64,000 nt of DNA, from assembly GCA_021234155.1 (NCBI GenBank), contig JAJEKV010000053.1, forward strand, positions 8,935,798 through 8,999,797, read 5' to 3'. The position numbers and the translations under genes are program-made. The notes beneath the pieces were generated by a model. The model saw nothing but the letters and a program-made list of their open reading frames with translations, made no database searches and was not told the origin of the DNA. Below are positions 11,367 to 22,300 of the stretch, piece by piece. The stretch is from Isoetes taiwanensis (taxonomy: Eukaryota; Streptophyta; Lycopodiopsida; Isoetales; Isoetaceae). The first letter of the stretch is position 1. Each line of letters begins with the position of its first letter.

Positions 11367-12902
11367 ATGAGGACAGCTCTCAAGAACGGGCGCGAGGACT
11401 GGCTCCGCGTAGTTGTTGAGAACACAGAGGACATAAAGATAAATATTTACTATGTGGACTGGCGGTTCTATGATCCCACAATGATGCCCGCAAGTATTTC
11501 CAATGTCAGTGGCTCGACAAGGATGGGCTCTTCTCTCTTACAAGAGCTTCCAAGAGGCAGACATACAAGGCCCTACCGAGATTTTAAGGGGATACAACAT
11601 TCTTCGGAATCGAATGAACGAGTCGAAGAACTCTCCTTATTTGGTTGTGAAGGCCTTGAACTTGCAGAACCCACCTCGCTTAGTGGACACCGCTTAGCTT
11701 CGAGCTCAGAAGAAAACGAAGACTTGTGATGTCAAAGGAGGTTCCTGCTACTGAGAAGGACTCTTCTGATACTAATGAAAAGGTTAAAAAGTCAGAAGCA
11801 AAAGCTACAGAAAAACATTAACAGGGAAAAGAAGGATAAGGAGGGAAAGGGAAGTAAGAAGGAAAGGGATGGAAAGGGAAGCAAGAAGGAGAAGAAGAGG
11901 GGAAGCAAGAAGGGAAGGATAAGGAGGGGAAGGGAAGCAAGAAGGAGAAGAAACGAAGAAAGGAAGAGAAGGGGAAGGAAGGTAGTGTAAAGAAGGAGCA
12001 GGAAGAAAAAGGAGAGGAGGAAGAAGAGAAGACCAAGAGAAAATATAGGCATGGCACATCAGATGTTGAGGGAACTCCAAAGAAACAAAGAAGACGATGC
12101 CCTCGACCTTCTAGTCCACAGTCTAGTCCTGCAATTCCTGTGGCCTCTCCACAGCGTGATGAGGCCACTAGCAGTGGTGGTGTCGGTGGTGGTGCCACTG
12201 CAAGCAAGGCAGAAAAGGGGGGTATCTTGGCACCACAAGTCTAGGGGTCCGCGCCATCTCAATTAATAAAACTGCGGATAGCCGCGCACTTGTTAGAGGT
12301 GCCCCAAGGCCTCAAGGTGGAAAGGTCCAAGGAGGAAAAGATGGCAGAAATGACATTGAATAAAATTTATGACCACCATCATCTTTTCCCTCTCGGTATT
12401 ACGTTTACAAAGAAAATAAACGTGTTCAGTTTATACCAGGGCCCTCCAAATTTGACTTCCAGGCCAAGAAATATGGAACACGTCAAGACTCTGCTGGAAT
12501 CTTTCTAGCGTGATCCTCACCCAGTGTTCACACCCGCGGATGTGGTTCCCTTTCACCCCAACACAAAGAAATTAGTTCCTTGGAAAATAGAGGACGATCT
12601 TATGGGATTGCACTTCTATATAGTGCATGGCAATCACTCGGTATTGGCAGCACAGCTTGTTTGCAGAAAGTTAGGCACTGCAAAGTCCCAGGAGCAAATG
12701 GCCAAAATATACGAGGGTGTTGTCAGGAGTGGTGAACGAGCAGGACTGCCTGCAGCTCAGTTGTGAGGTGAATGACATTGCTGTGAAGACCATCTTCAAA
12801 GAACCATTCATTGACAAGATTACCCACCTGAGGCATCAGTACGTACTTTGCGGCAGGCCTGATCCTTCGAGTCGTGGGCAGACGCGATCGGAACCTTATA
12901 AG
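11367..12902 (+). pseudogene. Decayed ParB-like gene, N-terminal part
   Basis: Plus-strand coding blocks: 11367-11470 (GREDWLRVVVENTED, then YYVDWRFYD, which looks like a small beta-barrel reader module), a Lys/Glu low-complexity linker (about 11775-12050), a Ser/Pro linker (12051-12240), and a ParB-like block at 12290-12770. The last includes RPRNMEHVKTLLESF, then VVPFHP, and FYIVHGNHSVLAAQLVCR, which corresponds to the ParB/sulfiredoxin 'D-G-x-H-R' box with Ser in place of Arg. The block order matches the intact-looking paralogue at 24.0-24.8 kb (YYVLGGTHSYKA). The exon ends at 12902 with donor GTATGA. There are several in-frame stops and frame changes, for example the stop just after LLESF at about 12506. 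Likely a dead or dying copy of the same gene family. Confidence 0.6.
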
Positions 12903-13215
12903 GTATGATATTTACATCATATGGCCCTACGGTGTCATTTTGAAATTTTGCTAGTTATTTTCATTTGTGTCTTGATAGGAAAATGGCGTCGTGGCACCAT
13001 TTCATGTGAAATGGCGCTGTGGCACCATTAAGACGCCATTTCACATCATTAAGGCGTCATTTCACATCAAATGGCGCCACGACGCCATTTCATAGGCGTT
13101 GTCTTGACTGTAGGTTTTCTTGGGTTCAACACATAATGAGTTTTAAATTTTACCATTGAAATGGCGCTGCGGCACCTTTTGCATTCCATTGCTAACAAGT
13201 GTCCTTTGCATTCAG
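12903..13215 (+). other. Intron of the ParB-like gene, loaded with palindromes
   Basis: GT-AG intron (AAG|GTATGA ... TTCAG|CGG) between the ParB-like block and the exon encoding MPEDIFQLFQSLWNQW. It contains palindrome cluster 1c. The paralogue at 24802-25161 has an intron at the corresponding place, also filled with palindromes of a different sequence. Confidence 0.65.
12978..13180. repeat. Palindrome cluster 1c (ATGGCGCCAT type), intronic
   Basis: Six or more related palindromes: AAATGGCGTCGTGGCACCAT (about 12980), AAATGGCGCTGTGGCACCAT (about 13009), AAGACGCCATTTCAC, AAGGCGTCATTTCAC, AAATGGCGCCACGACGCCAT (about 13069-13088) and AAATGGCGCTGCGGCACC (about 13160). TCACAT segments between them are repeated too. 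Confidence 0.85.
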
Positions 13216-14780
13216 CGGTACCTGGCTCTAGCAGAAGTTACCATGCGTGGTAAGCAGCCCAAAGACTTCAACTGGTGGGTCTTCATGCCAGAGGATATCT
13301 TTCAGCTGTTCCAGTCCCTATGGAACCAATGGAAGACTGGCAAACTCAAGGACAACAAAGGGTAGCCTATCGTCTGTGTCTAGGCCAAAGATAGTGACTA
13401 CTTCAGTCAGACTTATCTGTGGTGCCTCAGAGGCATGCACTATGAGGATTGCAGAGTCTTATTCCAGGAGGTGCTTGACAAGAAGGTATATGTTAAGGTC
13501 TCCACTGATTACACAGGTGACTACTTCTTCAAGACCACTCTCAAGGCATTAGCGTTCTTGAAGAAAGAAATTTTTTAGTATGTCAAGGAAAACTTCCCAA
13601 GGAAGTTCACCTCCTTTGAAGACTTCTGTTCCACTGTTCCAGGGTTTGACGATGACAGCTTAAAGGCCATAGGGACACTGCACAACAAATGGGTCAACGA
13701 TGGCATTTCCAAGAAGGGAATTTTTGGAAACATACCTCCATTCTTGATAAAGTTCTATAGAGGGATGACATTCAAGAGTTCCGCTACGAGGTTGAGCTCA
13801 CTGATAGCAGAGGGCAGATCAAATGCACTCCTGTGCCAGCCTCTTTGATTGTTCTGGATACACGAAGTCTAACTCCAATGTGGGACCAATCAACACTATC
13901 CAAGTTCTTTGACACTATCGTCAAGAACACGACTGCTGATTCTTTTTGGATAGTTTGCTTCGCACGCTCAGAACACAATTTTGTTGTCTCCTCAGTGTTG
14001 GATAACCTGGACTCTAGATACAGAGTTTATATTGGCATGTACGAGGATGAATACAAGAATCCAGCACCAACAGGGGTGCTGGAACTGCATGCTCTCGTCT
14101 ACGCCACCAAGATCCAGTCCTCTGCCCTGACTATTCTCGAAGAGATTGACCTCATGTTTTACTATGCCGATCACCCCCAGTATCTTCCACCACTTCCTGC
14201 TCAAACTGAAGAAGAGGTAGACGGGGAGAGTAAAGCTATGATAGAAAAACCCTTTCGCATCAGATTCAGATACAATTGGTAAGGCTTACCCAGAGAAATC
14301 ATAATGAGAAGTCAGTTAGGTCCTGCAACCTGTTCCTACCTCGTGCAGGAGCTGGTACAGCCAAGTACATGAGTGTTCGATTAATTCTCTTGTGGTGCTT
14401 TTGGCAGAGATGCATTGATTCACAAAAGGTTTTGCATCGTGTTTGAATATATCCAGCCAAACAACAGCGCCTGAAGGGGATTCTTGGCAGGCTAGACTAT
14501 GTGCTCAAACCTATCCTGGTTGTAGTCCCTGTGTCCCAGCAGCAAGGTTCTCTTCCACGTGGAGTTGAGGAACATGCGAAAACAAGACAAGCAGTGAAAT
14601 CACCTGAGATTGCTGATGTTGACTACGAGGTTATTAAAAAAGCTAAGTTCGACCTCGACAATCTCGATGAAGCTGACCTCACTGCCCATGCTTTTGATTT
14701 TGATCCCATCAACAGTGCCGGGCCATCTAATCCTATTGTTAGCACTGAGAAGCCTGAGACAGCAGAGAAAGACTTGTAAA
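13216..14780 (+). pseudogene. Decayed ParB-like gene, C-terminal part (methyltransferase-like region without clear motifs)
   Basis: Continues the 11.4-12.9 kb gene. Block 13216-13364 (MPEDIFQLFQSLWNQWKTGK) aligns in place with DLQERIFCMFEDGELKEQ of the paralogue. Blocks 13400-13790 (YVKENFPRKFTSFEDFC, then FDDDSLKAIGTLHNKW) and 13796-14282 (PASLIVLDTRSLTPMWD, then FFDTIVKNTTADSFWIVCF) correspond in order to the methyltransferase half. The catalytic DPPY-type box is not visible; LDTRSLT stands near where it should be. A donor TTG|GTAAGG lies at 14280. The final block 14480-14780 is an acidic tail (VIKKAKFDLDNLDEADL) ending at TAA. Several in-frame stops show decay. The relation to the paralogue is inferred from order and pattern, not from a strong alignment. 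Confidence 0.5.
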
Positions 14781-14895
14781 TTATGCGTATCTCAAATGTA
14801 AAAATAATATTTTTTTGTATATAAATTTATCGAGCTCATACTCTCTAAATGTCGATGGATATATTTTTAACTATAATTTCTGCACTGTCATGTTT

Positions 14896-14955
14896 TTAAT
14901 GGCGCCAAATAATGGCACTTCACATGCACGAATACACATAATGACGCCATAATAG
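14896..14955. repeat. Palindrome cluster 1d, 3' of the ParB-like gene
   Basis: Degenerate copies (TTAATGGCGCCAAATAATGG, AATGACGCCATAAT) in the 3' non-coding DNA, about 120 bp after the stop. This mirrors the palindromes at the 3' end of the paralogue (27.03-27.08 kb). Confidence 0.65.
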
Positions 14956-15041
14956 CTCAAAAATTGGTCATAAAACAGACTAAAAAAGAATTTCGTCCCT
15001 AATTGGAATCACGAAATTTCTCATTTTAATGAAATTGTGCT

Positions 15042-18030
15042 TAGGTGGTGTACAAACCTGGTAAATATAACCTGGTTGTAGATGCTCTTTCAAGGCACGC
15101 TTTGGTGACTCGCACGCATTGCAACGTCATTTCCACTCTCACCAATGAGTTTGAAAAGACCATTGCACAAATATTCCCTACAGACCCTGAATTCAGGGAG
15201 GTGTGGCACAATTTGTCTGAGGAGGCTCGGACGGAAAAGGAACGAGAAACTTTTCGCCATTTTAAGAAAGAAGGCAATCTCCTCTACCATCAGAATAAGT
15301 TATGTATCCCGAAGACCTCAGGCGTTTGGAAGCTCATCTTTCACGACACACATAACAGTCCTATAGCGGGACATGCTGGATCTATGAAAATATATTTTAA
15401 GGTATGATCCAGCTACTTGTGGCCCATTATGAAGAAGCACATTGCCGGCTATATCAAGCAGTGCCAGGTTTGCCAACAGACAACAACTGAACAGTTGCGC
15501 CTTCCAGGCGTTAGAGCCTTTAGAGGTGCCCCATGCTAAGTGGGAAATCATCACTATGGACTTCATTGTCGGTCTTCCACGGACCCTTAGGGGATTTGAT
15601 GCCTTGATGGTGGTGGTCGACAAGCTCTCCAAGATGGCGCACTTCTTGCCATGCTGCACCACTGATACGGCCTTGGATACGACACTGTTGTTTGCTAAGG
15701 AGATTTTTCGACTCCAGGGGATGCCATGCCAAATTATTTCGGATCGAGATGCCAAGTTTGTAAGTGCATTCTGGACAGATTTCTTTGGCACTATATAAAC
15801 CAAGCTTGCCATGAGTACCGCATACACCCCCAGACGGATGGTCAAACGGAATGCACCAACCGCATCATTGAAGATATGCTACGCAACTATGTCTGGAATA
15901 AGCAATCACAGTAGGCCGATTATATCCATTTGGTAGAATTTGCTTATAACAGTTCTAAATAGGAGTCTTCTCGAATGGCTCCTTTTATGATTAACTATGG
16001 CTATATATCAATGCCTAACTCCAGACACGTGGCATAACTCTGTTTCCAAGTTTGAGGTCTCTCAGTAGTTGCTCACAGATATGCAAGTTTTGGTTGAAGA
16101 GATCCGTGAATATTTGTTAGTGGCTTGAAGCAGGCAAAAGAGTGTTGCAGATAAGCATCACACACCTTGGGACTTTTAGGTTGGAGATTCTGTGTAGTTA
16201 AAGATCAAGGTAAAGCAAGCCAAGCTCAAGGTTGGCAATTGCAAGAAATTGGCACCCCGATGGGTGGGACCATTTGAGATTATTCAGAGGGTAGGGCCCC
16301 AAGCCTACAAGCTCAATCTCCGTGCTCATCTTAAAGTCCATAAGGGTTTTCATGTGAGCCTTCGAAAGAAGCATACTCCTGATCCAGAGGAAATATTAGA
16401 TATACCCATATTTCTTGAAACGACAGATGAGCAAATGGAAATAGTCCCAGAGGCTCTTCTTGATCGCGCGTAAGGACTCAAATCCTGCAGTATTTGGCTA
16501 AGTGGAAACACTTACCGACTGGGGATGCAACATGGGTACTAAAGATGGATCTTGATAAGAACTACCCAGGACTTTATGTAGGAATTCCAGGGATGCACCA
16601 TCAATGATGCTATCAATCTTGACACCAGTGGTAAGCAATGGAGGCTTGACCCAGCAGGGGTCATGCAGGGAACTGGTCGGGTAGATGCATTCTAGGTGGG
16701 ATAGGCATGTACATCATAGGACGCACTCATCCCGGCGATAATGGGAACATAGCCATTCCTTATGCCGCGATGACTTCCCAGATTTAGGCATGATAGGATA
16801 CCCTTCTTTTTCATTTATATTCAAAAGGGGGTGGTCCCTTCCATGGAAAAAATTAGCGGCTATTCTTAGCCAAATGGCGATTTTTTAGGGGGTCTAGGCA
16901 ATTTTTGCGGCGAATTTTATGAGGAGAGATTTTTAAAATAAAAAATAAAAAATAGCCATAGTTAAAATAAGTACTCCATTATTTTTTCAGGTTTAACCAA
17001 ACTATTTTTCCCCTTTTTCTTAATGAAAAAGGGATTAGCCTTTCTTTATATTACAATATTTATATACTAGATCATTAATAGGCAAATAAAATGAATTCTT
17101 ATTAAAGATTTTTACAGATCGTCACCTACCATCATTGGTAATAGTAGTTTTTCACAATCATGAATTTCTATTACATATACCACATATGTATCTTAAAAAA
17201 GGAGTTGTAAGAGACGCTAATATCCATTTAGATGCCCGAGTCAGTTGCATAACTTCCTTCAAGAGTTAGATATAAATGCAATTTGATCACCATATCTAGA
17301 AGGATGTTGTTGCATTGAATGTAGTTCAGACTATGGATGTTATAAGCTATGCTGTGAGCTTCTGTTAAAGTTTTTTAATATCATCGTATGTTCCTTGATT
17401 GTTGATTATTATTTGTAATTCTAGATGTCTAAAACTATAGAGACTACATTTTTTGCTTTTTCTAATAGAAAAGGTAATCAAGTGAAAGCTTAAAGGAATA
17501 CTTAATTCAAAAGTTTCGCCAAGTCCAAATACATATAAATGTAATGTTAATAATAACTTTAGCCAAATATATATCATAAAATACGGTAAGATTCTGAAAA
17601 ATAGCCAAACCATTTTTTATGAAAAAGTATATACTGTGCTTAATTTTTTCCCTGGTCCCTTCAACCACATTCTTTAATTATTATATGATGCACTGATGTA
17701 CTATAATTTTGCAGGCCAGTAGCGTGTACCAAGGGTCTGCAGTTTTCTATGATGGCACTGAGGGGCCATCCGTGTTTTTACATATATTTGTTTTGTCTAC
17801 ATATTGTGTTGTTACCACACGGTCCACTAAGAACCTGGTTGTGTTTCTCTCTATTATATCATGCCAGTGCATTGTGAACGGACTATGGTCCTGAACTTAT
17901 GTGATCTATGATCCTAATGTAATTTTCATTCTTTTATGCAGTATATGTTATCTTTTGACTTAATTAATTACTTTAATATTAATTCATTAACCCCAATGCC
18001 GAGGACAACATTATTTTAAGGGGGGTAGAA
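15042..18030 (+). mobile_element. Chromovirus (Ty3/gypsy) copy A, 3' internal part
   Basis: Starts abruptly at the end of the RNase H region (VDALSRHALVTRTHCN). It then shows the integrase zinc-binding and catalytic regions (15.3-15.9 kb), the integrase C-terminal region (16.2-16.4 kb) and a chromodomain-like segment (about 16.48-16.60 kb). A purine-rich tract (AAGGGGGGTAGA, about 18018-18029) precedes the 3' LTR. Gene order and many residues match copy B at 57.4-59.0 kb. Broken, with many breaks. The 5' half is absent: the element is cut at 15.04 kb by the ParB-like locus. Clearly older than copy B, from the greater divergence. Confidence 0.9.
16842..17653. mobile_element. 0.8-kb non-autonomous DNA-transposon-like insertion with 9-bp target duplication
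   Basis: AT-rich 812-bp segment inserted between the chromodomain and the 3' LTR of copy A. It is flanked by direct repeats GGTCCCTTC at 16833-16841 and 17654-17662. Copy B (59.22 kb) has a single uninterrupted GGTCCCTTC at the same place, which acts as the empty site. The ends form a short inverted repeat: GGAAAAAATTAGC at the left, and the complement of GCTTAATTTTTTCCC at the right. The 9-bp duplication and short AT-rich body suggest a Mutator-like MITE. No coding sequence. Confidence 0.8.
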
Positions 18031-19205
18031 TGTGACTTTCCATGTATTTATACAATAGATGTATAAATACCTTGACATGTCAGCAGCGTATTGGGACCAT
18101 TGGGGACTAACCTAAAGGGGTTTATTGCAATCAACTTAGTCTAATACGACTAAGTAATGGTATTAAATAGTAATGTAGGCTAACTAGACAGTGCCACATG
18201 GCCTAGTTCGATTGACCAAGAGGCAACTTACCATTTTGGGATGGCAAATTGGGCTCCCATCCTCAATTCTGCCCCAATTTGAACTTGGGGGGAAGATTGG
18301 GGAAGATAGGAGCTGCTACAACCCTGCAACCAGATCTGCACCATGAATGTTCTTCGTGATACTGGCTCCAGCCCGGATACCGGTTAGTTTCAGCATAGTT
18401 TGTGTTCTGCTAATCCTTGTTTGAGTAGATGAATGATTAGATTCTATTCTAAGATCTATTTGGGAATGATGATATATGCTTTGTATATGATTGCTCTCTC
18501 TTTCTGTTCCTCCTGTGTTATATTGGATTAAGGGGGGTAGAGATCTAAAGGCTATCTAGATTTAGTAATGATCCTAGCTAGAACCCCGTAAATCCCATTA
18601 AATGCGGCCTGTGCACAAGATCTTACCAGGCTGGGGATGCTATGCTGTGATTCAGCATCAGATAATGAGCATGATGGTGAAATGGAGGTGGAATTTTGCC
18701 TAGTTTGACTACAGGATTCTTAGAGTGTGTTAGGCTTATAATCGGTCACCGTGTAGGGTCGGGTATGGGTCTGACACCTCCTGGGTCGCAAGATACGTAC
18801 CTAAAGAGATGTCTTGGGCTCGATGGGTGCACCGTGGCGGCCTATGCATTGGGGGGTTAAGTCAGGTATGGATGCATGTTCACCAGTCGTGGCACAATCC
18901 TCTAGCCACCCATGGAACCAGAGTGAATTCATTTCCTCCCTGCTTCGTCGGACCGGGGAGATGTAACCCAGAGTAGTCTCATAGGGTGAATCCATGAGAT
19001 TGCATCTCCGGAAGGCTATAACCACGTCATAGCATGATTCAGCCTATCTGCAAAGTGTGCATAGGAGGGGCGGATAGAGTGGACTACCCTAGTCATTGTT
19101 CTATGCCAGCCAACACCATTGCCATTACCTTGTCTGTTGTTATCTGGAGGCCTTGCCAGTTAGTTGACACCGTGGAGTCTAAGCCCGGGAATTAAATCCT
19201 TTATT
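18031..19205 (+). mobile_element. Chromovirus copy A 3' LTR, first part
   Basis: Begins TGTGACTTTCCATG right after the purine tract and is collinear with the copy B LTR (48455-49690), though clearly more diverged. It breaks off at about 19200, where the inverted-repeat element begins. The rest of the LTR resumes at about 27457. Confidence 0.85.
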
Positions 19206-19224
19206 TGATACATTTGTCATATTT

Positions 19225-19315
19225 AACAAAGTTTAAATTGAAATGCACTTATTTGCTCCAAACGCACTTCAGAAGGAATCTTTGAAAGATTCCCTAAAAT
19301 TTCCTAAAAAAAGAC
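19225..19315. repeat. Left terminal inverted repeat of the 8.25-kb element
   Basis: GTTTAAATTGAAATGCACTT (19231-19250), then CGCACTTC and TTTGAAAGATTCC (19281-19293), then AAAAAAAGACC. The reverse complement of 27463-27388 gives, in the same order, GGTTTAAAACGAAACACACTT, AAGTGC, TTTGAAAGATTCC and AAAAAAGAGAC. The match is imperfect and includes small indels. Confidence 0.7.
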
Positions 19316-19637
19316 CATTTTGAAGGATTGTTCGTGACACGTGTGACAATTTAGGTAATTCAGGCACCCTTTTTGAGGGGTTGATTGAACATAGCTTCTA
19401 TGCAAAAATATTTAATAGCCACTTTCAGCCTCCTAATTTGGAACAAAAAATAGTTACTTTTATGAGGTGTAGCAAAAAGAAGGCAATGAAAAAAACTGCA
19501 AGGGTAGTAGAGTGATAAAGAAGTTATATATTCAGTGTTTGTGAAAATTTTACAAAATTATAAACAAAATTGTCAAAAATATAGCACATTTTGACAAAGC
19601 CTCATCACCTGCAATTTCTCTTGTTTACATGTTTGAG

Positions 19638-20672
19638 TCATCGGACGAACTTATATTTTGCAGCAATATCGGGATGCATGTCATCCTTAGACTCATTTAG
19701 TCCTTCATCAGTGGAGCCTTCATCCTCACCTTCACTCTCAAAACTGGATGTACTCGAACGATCTTCTTCCTCACTGTCTACAAGTGAGTCTTCATCATCA
19801 TCTTTTTTGGCCACCTTTCTAGGTTGTTTATGTAATCCGCATGCCGACCTTATTAAAGTTTGAGTGACCGCATGTAACTTATTAGCAGCAGTCAGAACAA
19901 AGTCATATGCAAGGATCCTTACTTCAGCCAGATCTAAGATACTAGTCTTTGCTTTAGACTTTGCTCTTCTTCCCACTCCTGTTTTTACCATCTCCAAACT
20001 ATAACTCCCACTGAAAGCATTGGTAGCGCTTGTTCTCATCCAGTGCACTTTTAATTGAGTGGGAATTCCATCCTCTCTTGTTACCTCCAATACTCTAGCC
20101 AGCCAAAATGGCTTCCCAGTCTCATCATCATCAGCTGGGACAGCAACAAGCGTTCCTTTTTGAATATCTGAGACAGAACCAGAAACCCGAGCAACTTGTT
20201 GTGCTGTGCGTCTGGGGCCAGTATACATGACTCTGTCATCTTCATCTGAGCTAGGCAGTAGCTGCACATGTTCTTCTTGATCCTCAACTTGCATAGGCAG
20301 AGTTTGCCTAGATGGCCAGTTGAATGCAATAGGTCTTCGATCTTGTGACATGGCTTGTAATAAGTCACGTTGCTGAGAAAAAAACTGAGGCCACCATGAA
20401 GCATCTGCCTCCCCAAAGTGATTAGAGCATGACTGAATACCGGACACAATGCAATCCAATGATTTTTTTGAGTCAAATGCTCTTTGTGACCTCTTTCAAG
20501 CTCTTAAGAGGCATTTGCTCTGCAGAGAGCATGGAAGTAGTCTCGGGTATGGTGCGAATAAATTGAATACCAGCTGCTGGCTGCCATTGCAAGGATGTGG
20601 CATATTTCTTTCCTTGAAGGATGGCCTTGCCATCTGCGAGTGAGAATTTGATCTGATGCTGAAATGTAATGT
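19638..20672 (-). CDS. C-terminal part of the element's minus-strand gene: acidic protein with chromo/tudor-like segment
   Basis: Follows the FCP1-like exon. An acceptor (ACATTTCAG) leads into HQIKFSLADGKAILQGKKYA and IQFIRTIPETTSMLSAEQM. After one apparent frame change near 20480 it continues to the stop at 19638 (about 270 residues). The central segment GTLVAVPADDDETGKPFWLA then RVLEV and LKVHWM looks like a small beta-barrel reader module, of a kind often found at the C-terminus of transposon proteins. The end is strongly acidic and Ser-rich (EDEGSTDEGLNESKDD). Function unknown. The continuous strand and close spacing suggest it is the last part of one gene starting at 23477. Confidence 0.5.
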
Positions 20673-20673
20673 T

Positions 20674-21424
20674 TCATAAGGGCTCAATTGCACATTGAGC
20701 CATCTGATCTCTCCGAAAAATCCATTCCTTGAAATCATAAATTTCTTTCAATATCTCGATTTCTGGGCGAGGATTGTAGCATTCTGCTCTAGTGTTATTC
20801 TTCAGTACAGCTAAAGTATCTTCCGCATGTGACACCTGTCTAAGTATTGGAAGCAAATAAACATCCAGAATTTCATCAGTTGGCTGACAGGTGAAAGTAG
20901 GCACCATGATGGAAGTAAATGGTGGGGACAGAAATGTCTTGTAAACCTCATCATCTGCAATAATTACATTTCTGCCATACTCAGGGAAAGCTGCATATAC
21001 CTTGTGGAGTGGCTTCATAAAAATAGGATTAGAAAACTCCAAAGGATACTTGAAAGGCATCTTATCGCAGAAACTCTGATCCCAAATGAATATGAACATG
21101 TCTTTCTGAGCAGGACATAAGACATTAAGCACTTTATGAACATTAAATTTGTTCATAGCTGACCAAATGGCTAAGTCATACCAGTAAGATGCTTCCTGCA
21201 AGAAAGCATGTACTCTCGGCCTGAAGACAACTACTTTGTTAGTTGTTGATGATTTTAGTAATTGAGGGCTTATCTTTTTAAGATCATCCCTCAATTGACT
21301 GCCTCTTCTAAACGTCTTCACGAGAACGCCATTAAGATCTAGAATCAGCAATCTCTTTTGCCTAATAACAATTGGCAGTGCAGTGGAACTTGAAGCTACA
21401 TTTACACTTTGTACCTCGGTGGAC
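20674..21424 (-). CDS. FCP1/NIF-like phosphatase domain exon of the element's minus-strand gene
   Basis: Begins after an acceptor at 21424/21425 (GAATGTTAG). The fold signature is that of the HAD-superfamily FCP1/NIF domain: RLLILDLNGVLVKTF (first catalytic Asp present), then VVVFRPRVHAFLQEA, then DLAIWSAMNKFNVHKVL, then IFIWDQSFC, then NVIIADDEVYKTFLSPPFTS. Canonical members have DxDx(T/V). Here the second Asp is Asn (D-L-N-G), as I recall for a plant subfamily, so activity is doubtful. A short upstream exon (about 21508-21568, donor at 21506) encoding VVQSDEDLNVSQLTS joins in phase. An FCP1-like domain inside a transposon-borne gene is unusual. The domain call is firm; the gene boundaries are not. 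Confidence 0.7.
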
Positions 21425-21506
21425 CTAACATTCACAACATTAATCAAGTGAATACACACCCAAATTCAAGTACAAATATTGAGATTAAATTAAAAAAGCA
21501 CAAGAC

Positions 21507-22300
21507 CTGGAAGTTAATTGGGAGACATTTAAATCCTCATCACTTTGGACTACTTTGTCACTCCCTATTTAAGAATTCAAATTAAACAACCAGGAATGAA
21601 TTATTCTGCTCAAGGGGATGTTGTTAATCCCCCTCATGGATTCAATCATTGCTGCAATTTTTGTACCTTTATCTTGTACAGATAGTGCTGCAGCTTGTAC
21701 ATTTGGTGCAGGTTCTAGTATTGGCTGCTCTTCATGAACTTCTTTTGAACTTTCAAATCCTGCACCTGCAATATCAGCAAGGGTTGAGTTTATGTTGTCC
21801 ATGACATTCTTCTCAACCTCTTCTTCATTGCCTTGCAAGTTCTGTTGCCCTGCATCATTCCCATCATTCTTTTGACCTCTCCCTCTCAAAGGATACTTTC
21901 TAGTAACCTTGGCTTTGGTCTGAACAGCTGCTTTGGCCTTGCCACCTCCTTTCTTCTTGCTAGTCTCTTCTTTATTCAATGTCTTCTTTTCCTTCCCTGT
22001 CTTCTTCACAACCACATCAGCTTTTTCTTCTTGATCTTGCTTCTGCTTCTTCCTGGTTGGAGTGTCTAAGACATACTCAATCTCCTCATCCGGCGACCTT
22101 TGTTTCTTCCCCGGAATTCTTCGCCACTTCTTAACTGCCTTGGGGTCACCTGTGCCTGAACAACATCTGGCTCAATATCAGAATCATCCCTGACATGTCT
22201 CAACCTTCTCTTCGTGCTAGTAGAAGGGGACTTCAATTGGTCAGATTGCACATCTACTACATCTTCAATTGCCCGACCTGTATTTGATCCCAAATCTGAT
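21507..22300 (-). CDS. Basic, Lys-rich linker of the element's minus-strand gene
   Basis: Between the RING-H2 part and the FCP1-like exon. It contains KKWRRIPGKKQRSPDEEI, then KKTGKEKKTLNKEETSKKKG and KVTRKYPLRGRGQKNDG, then an acidic segment (EEEVEKNVMDNINSTLAD). The composition fits a nuclear, DNA- or chromatin-binding linker. The frame changes near 22283 and again near 22145; splicing or indels could explain either. Confidence 0.45.

Noticed and set aside
11792-12207. Hydrophobic minus-strand frames (Leu/Phe/Ser-rich)
   Set aside because: Antisense shadows of the Lys/Glu-rich plus-strand linker.
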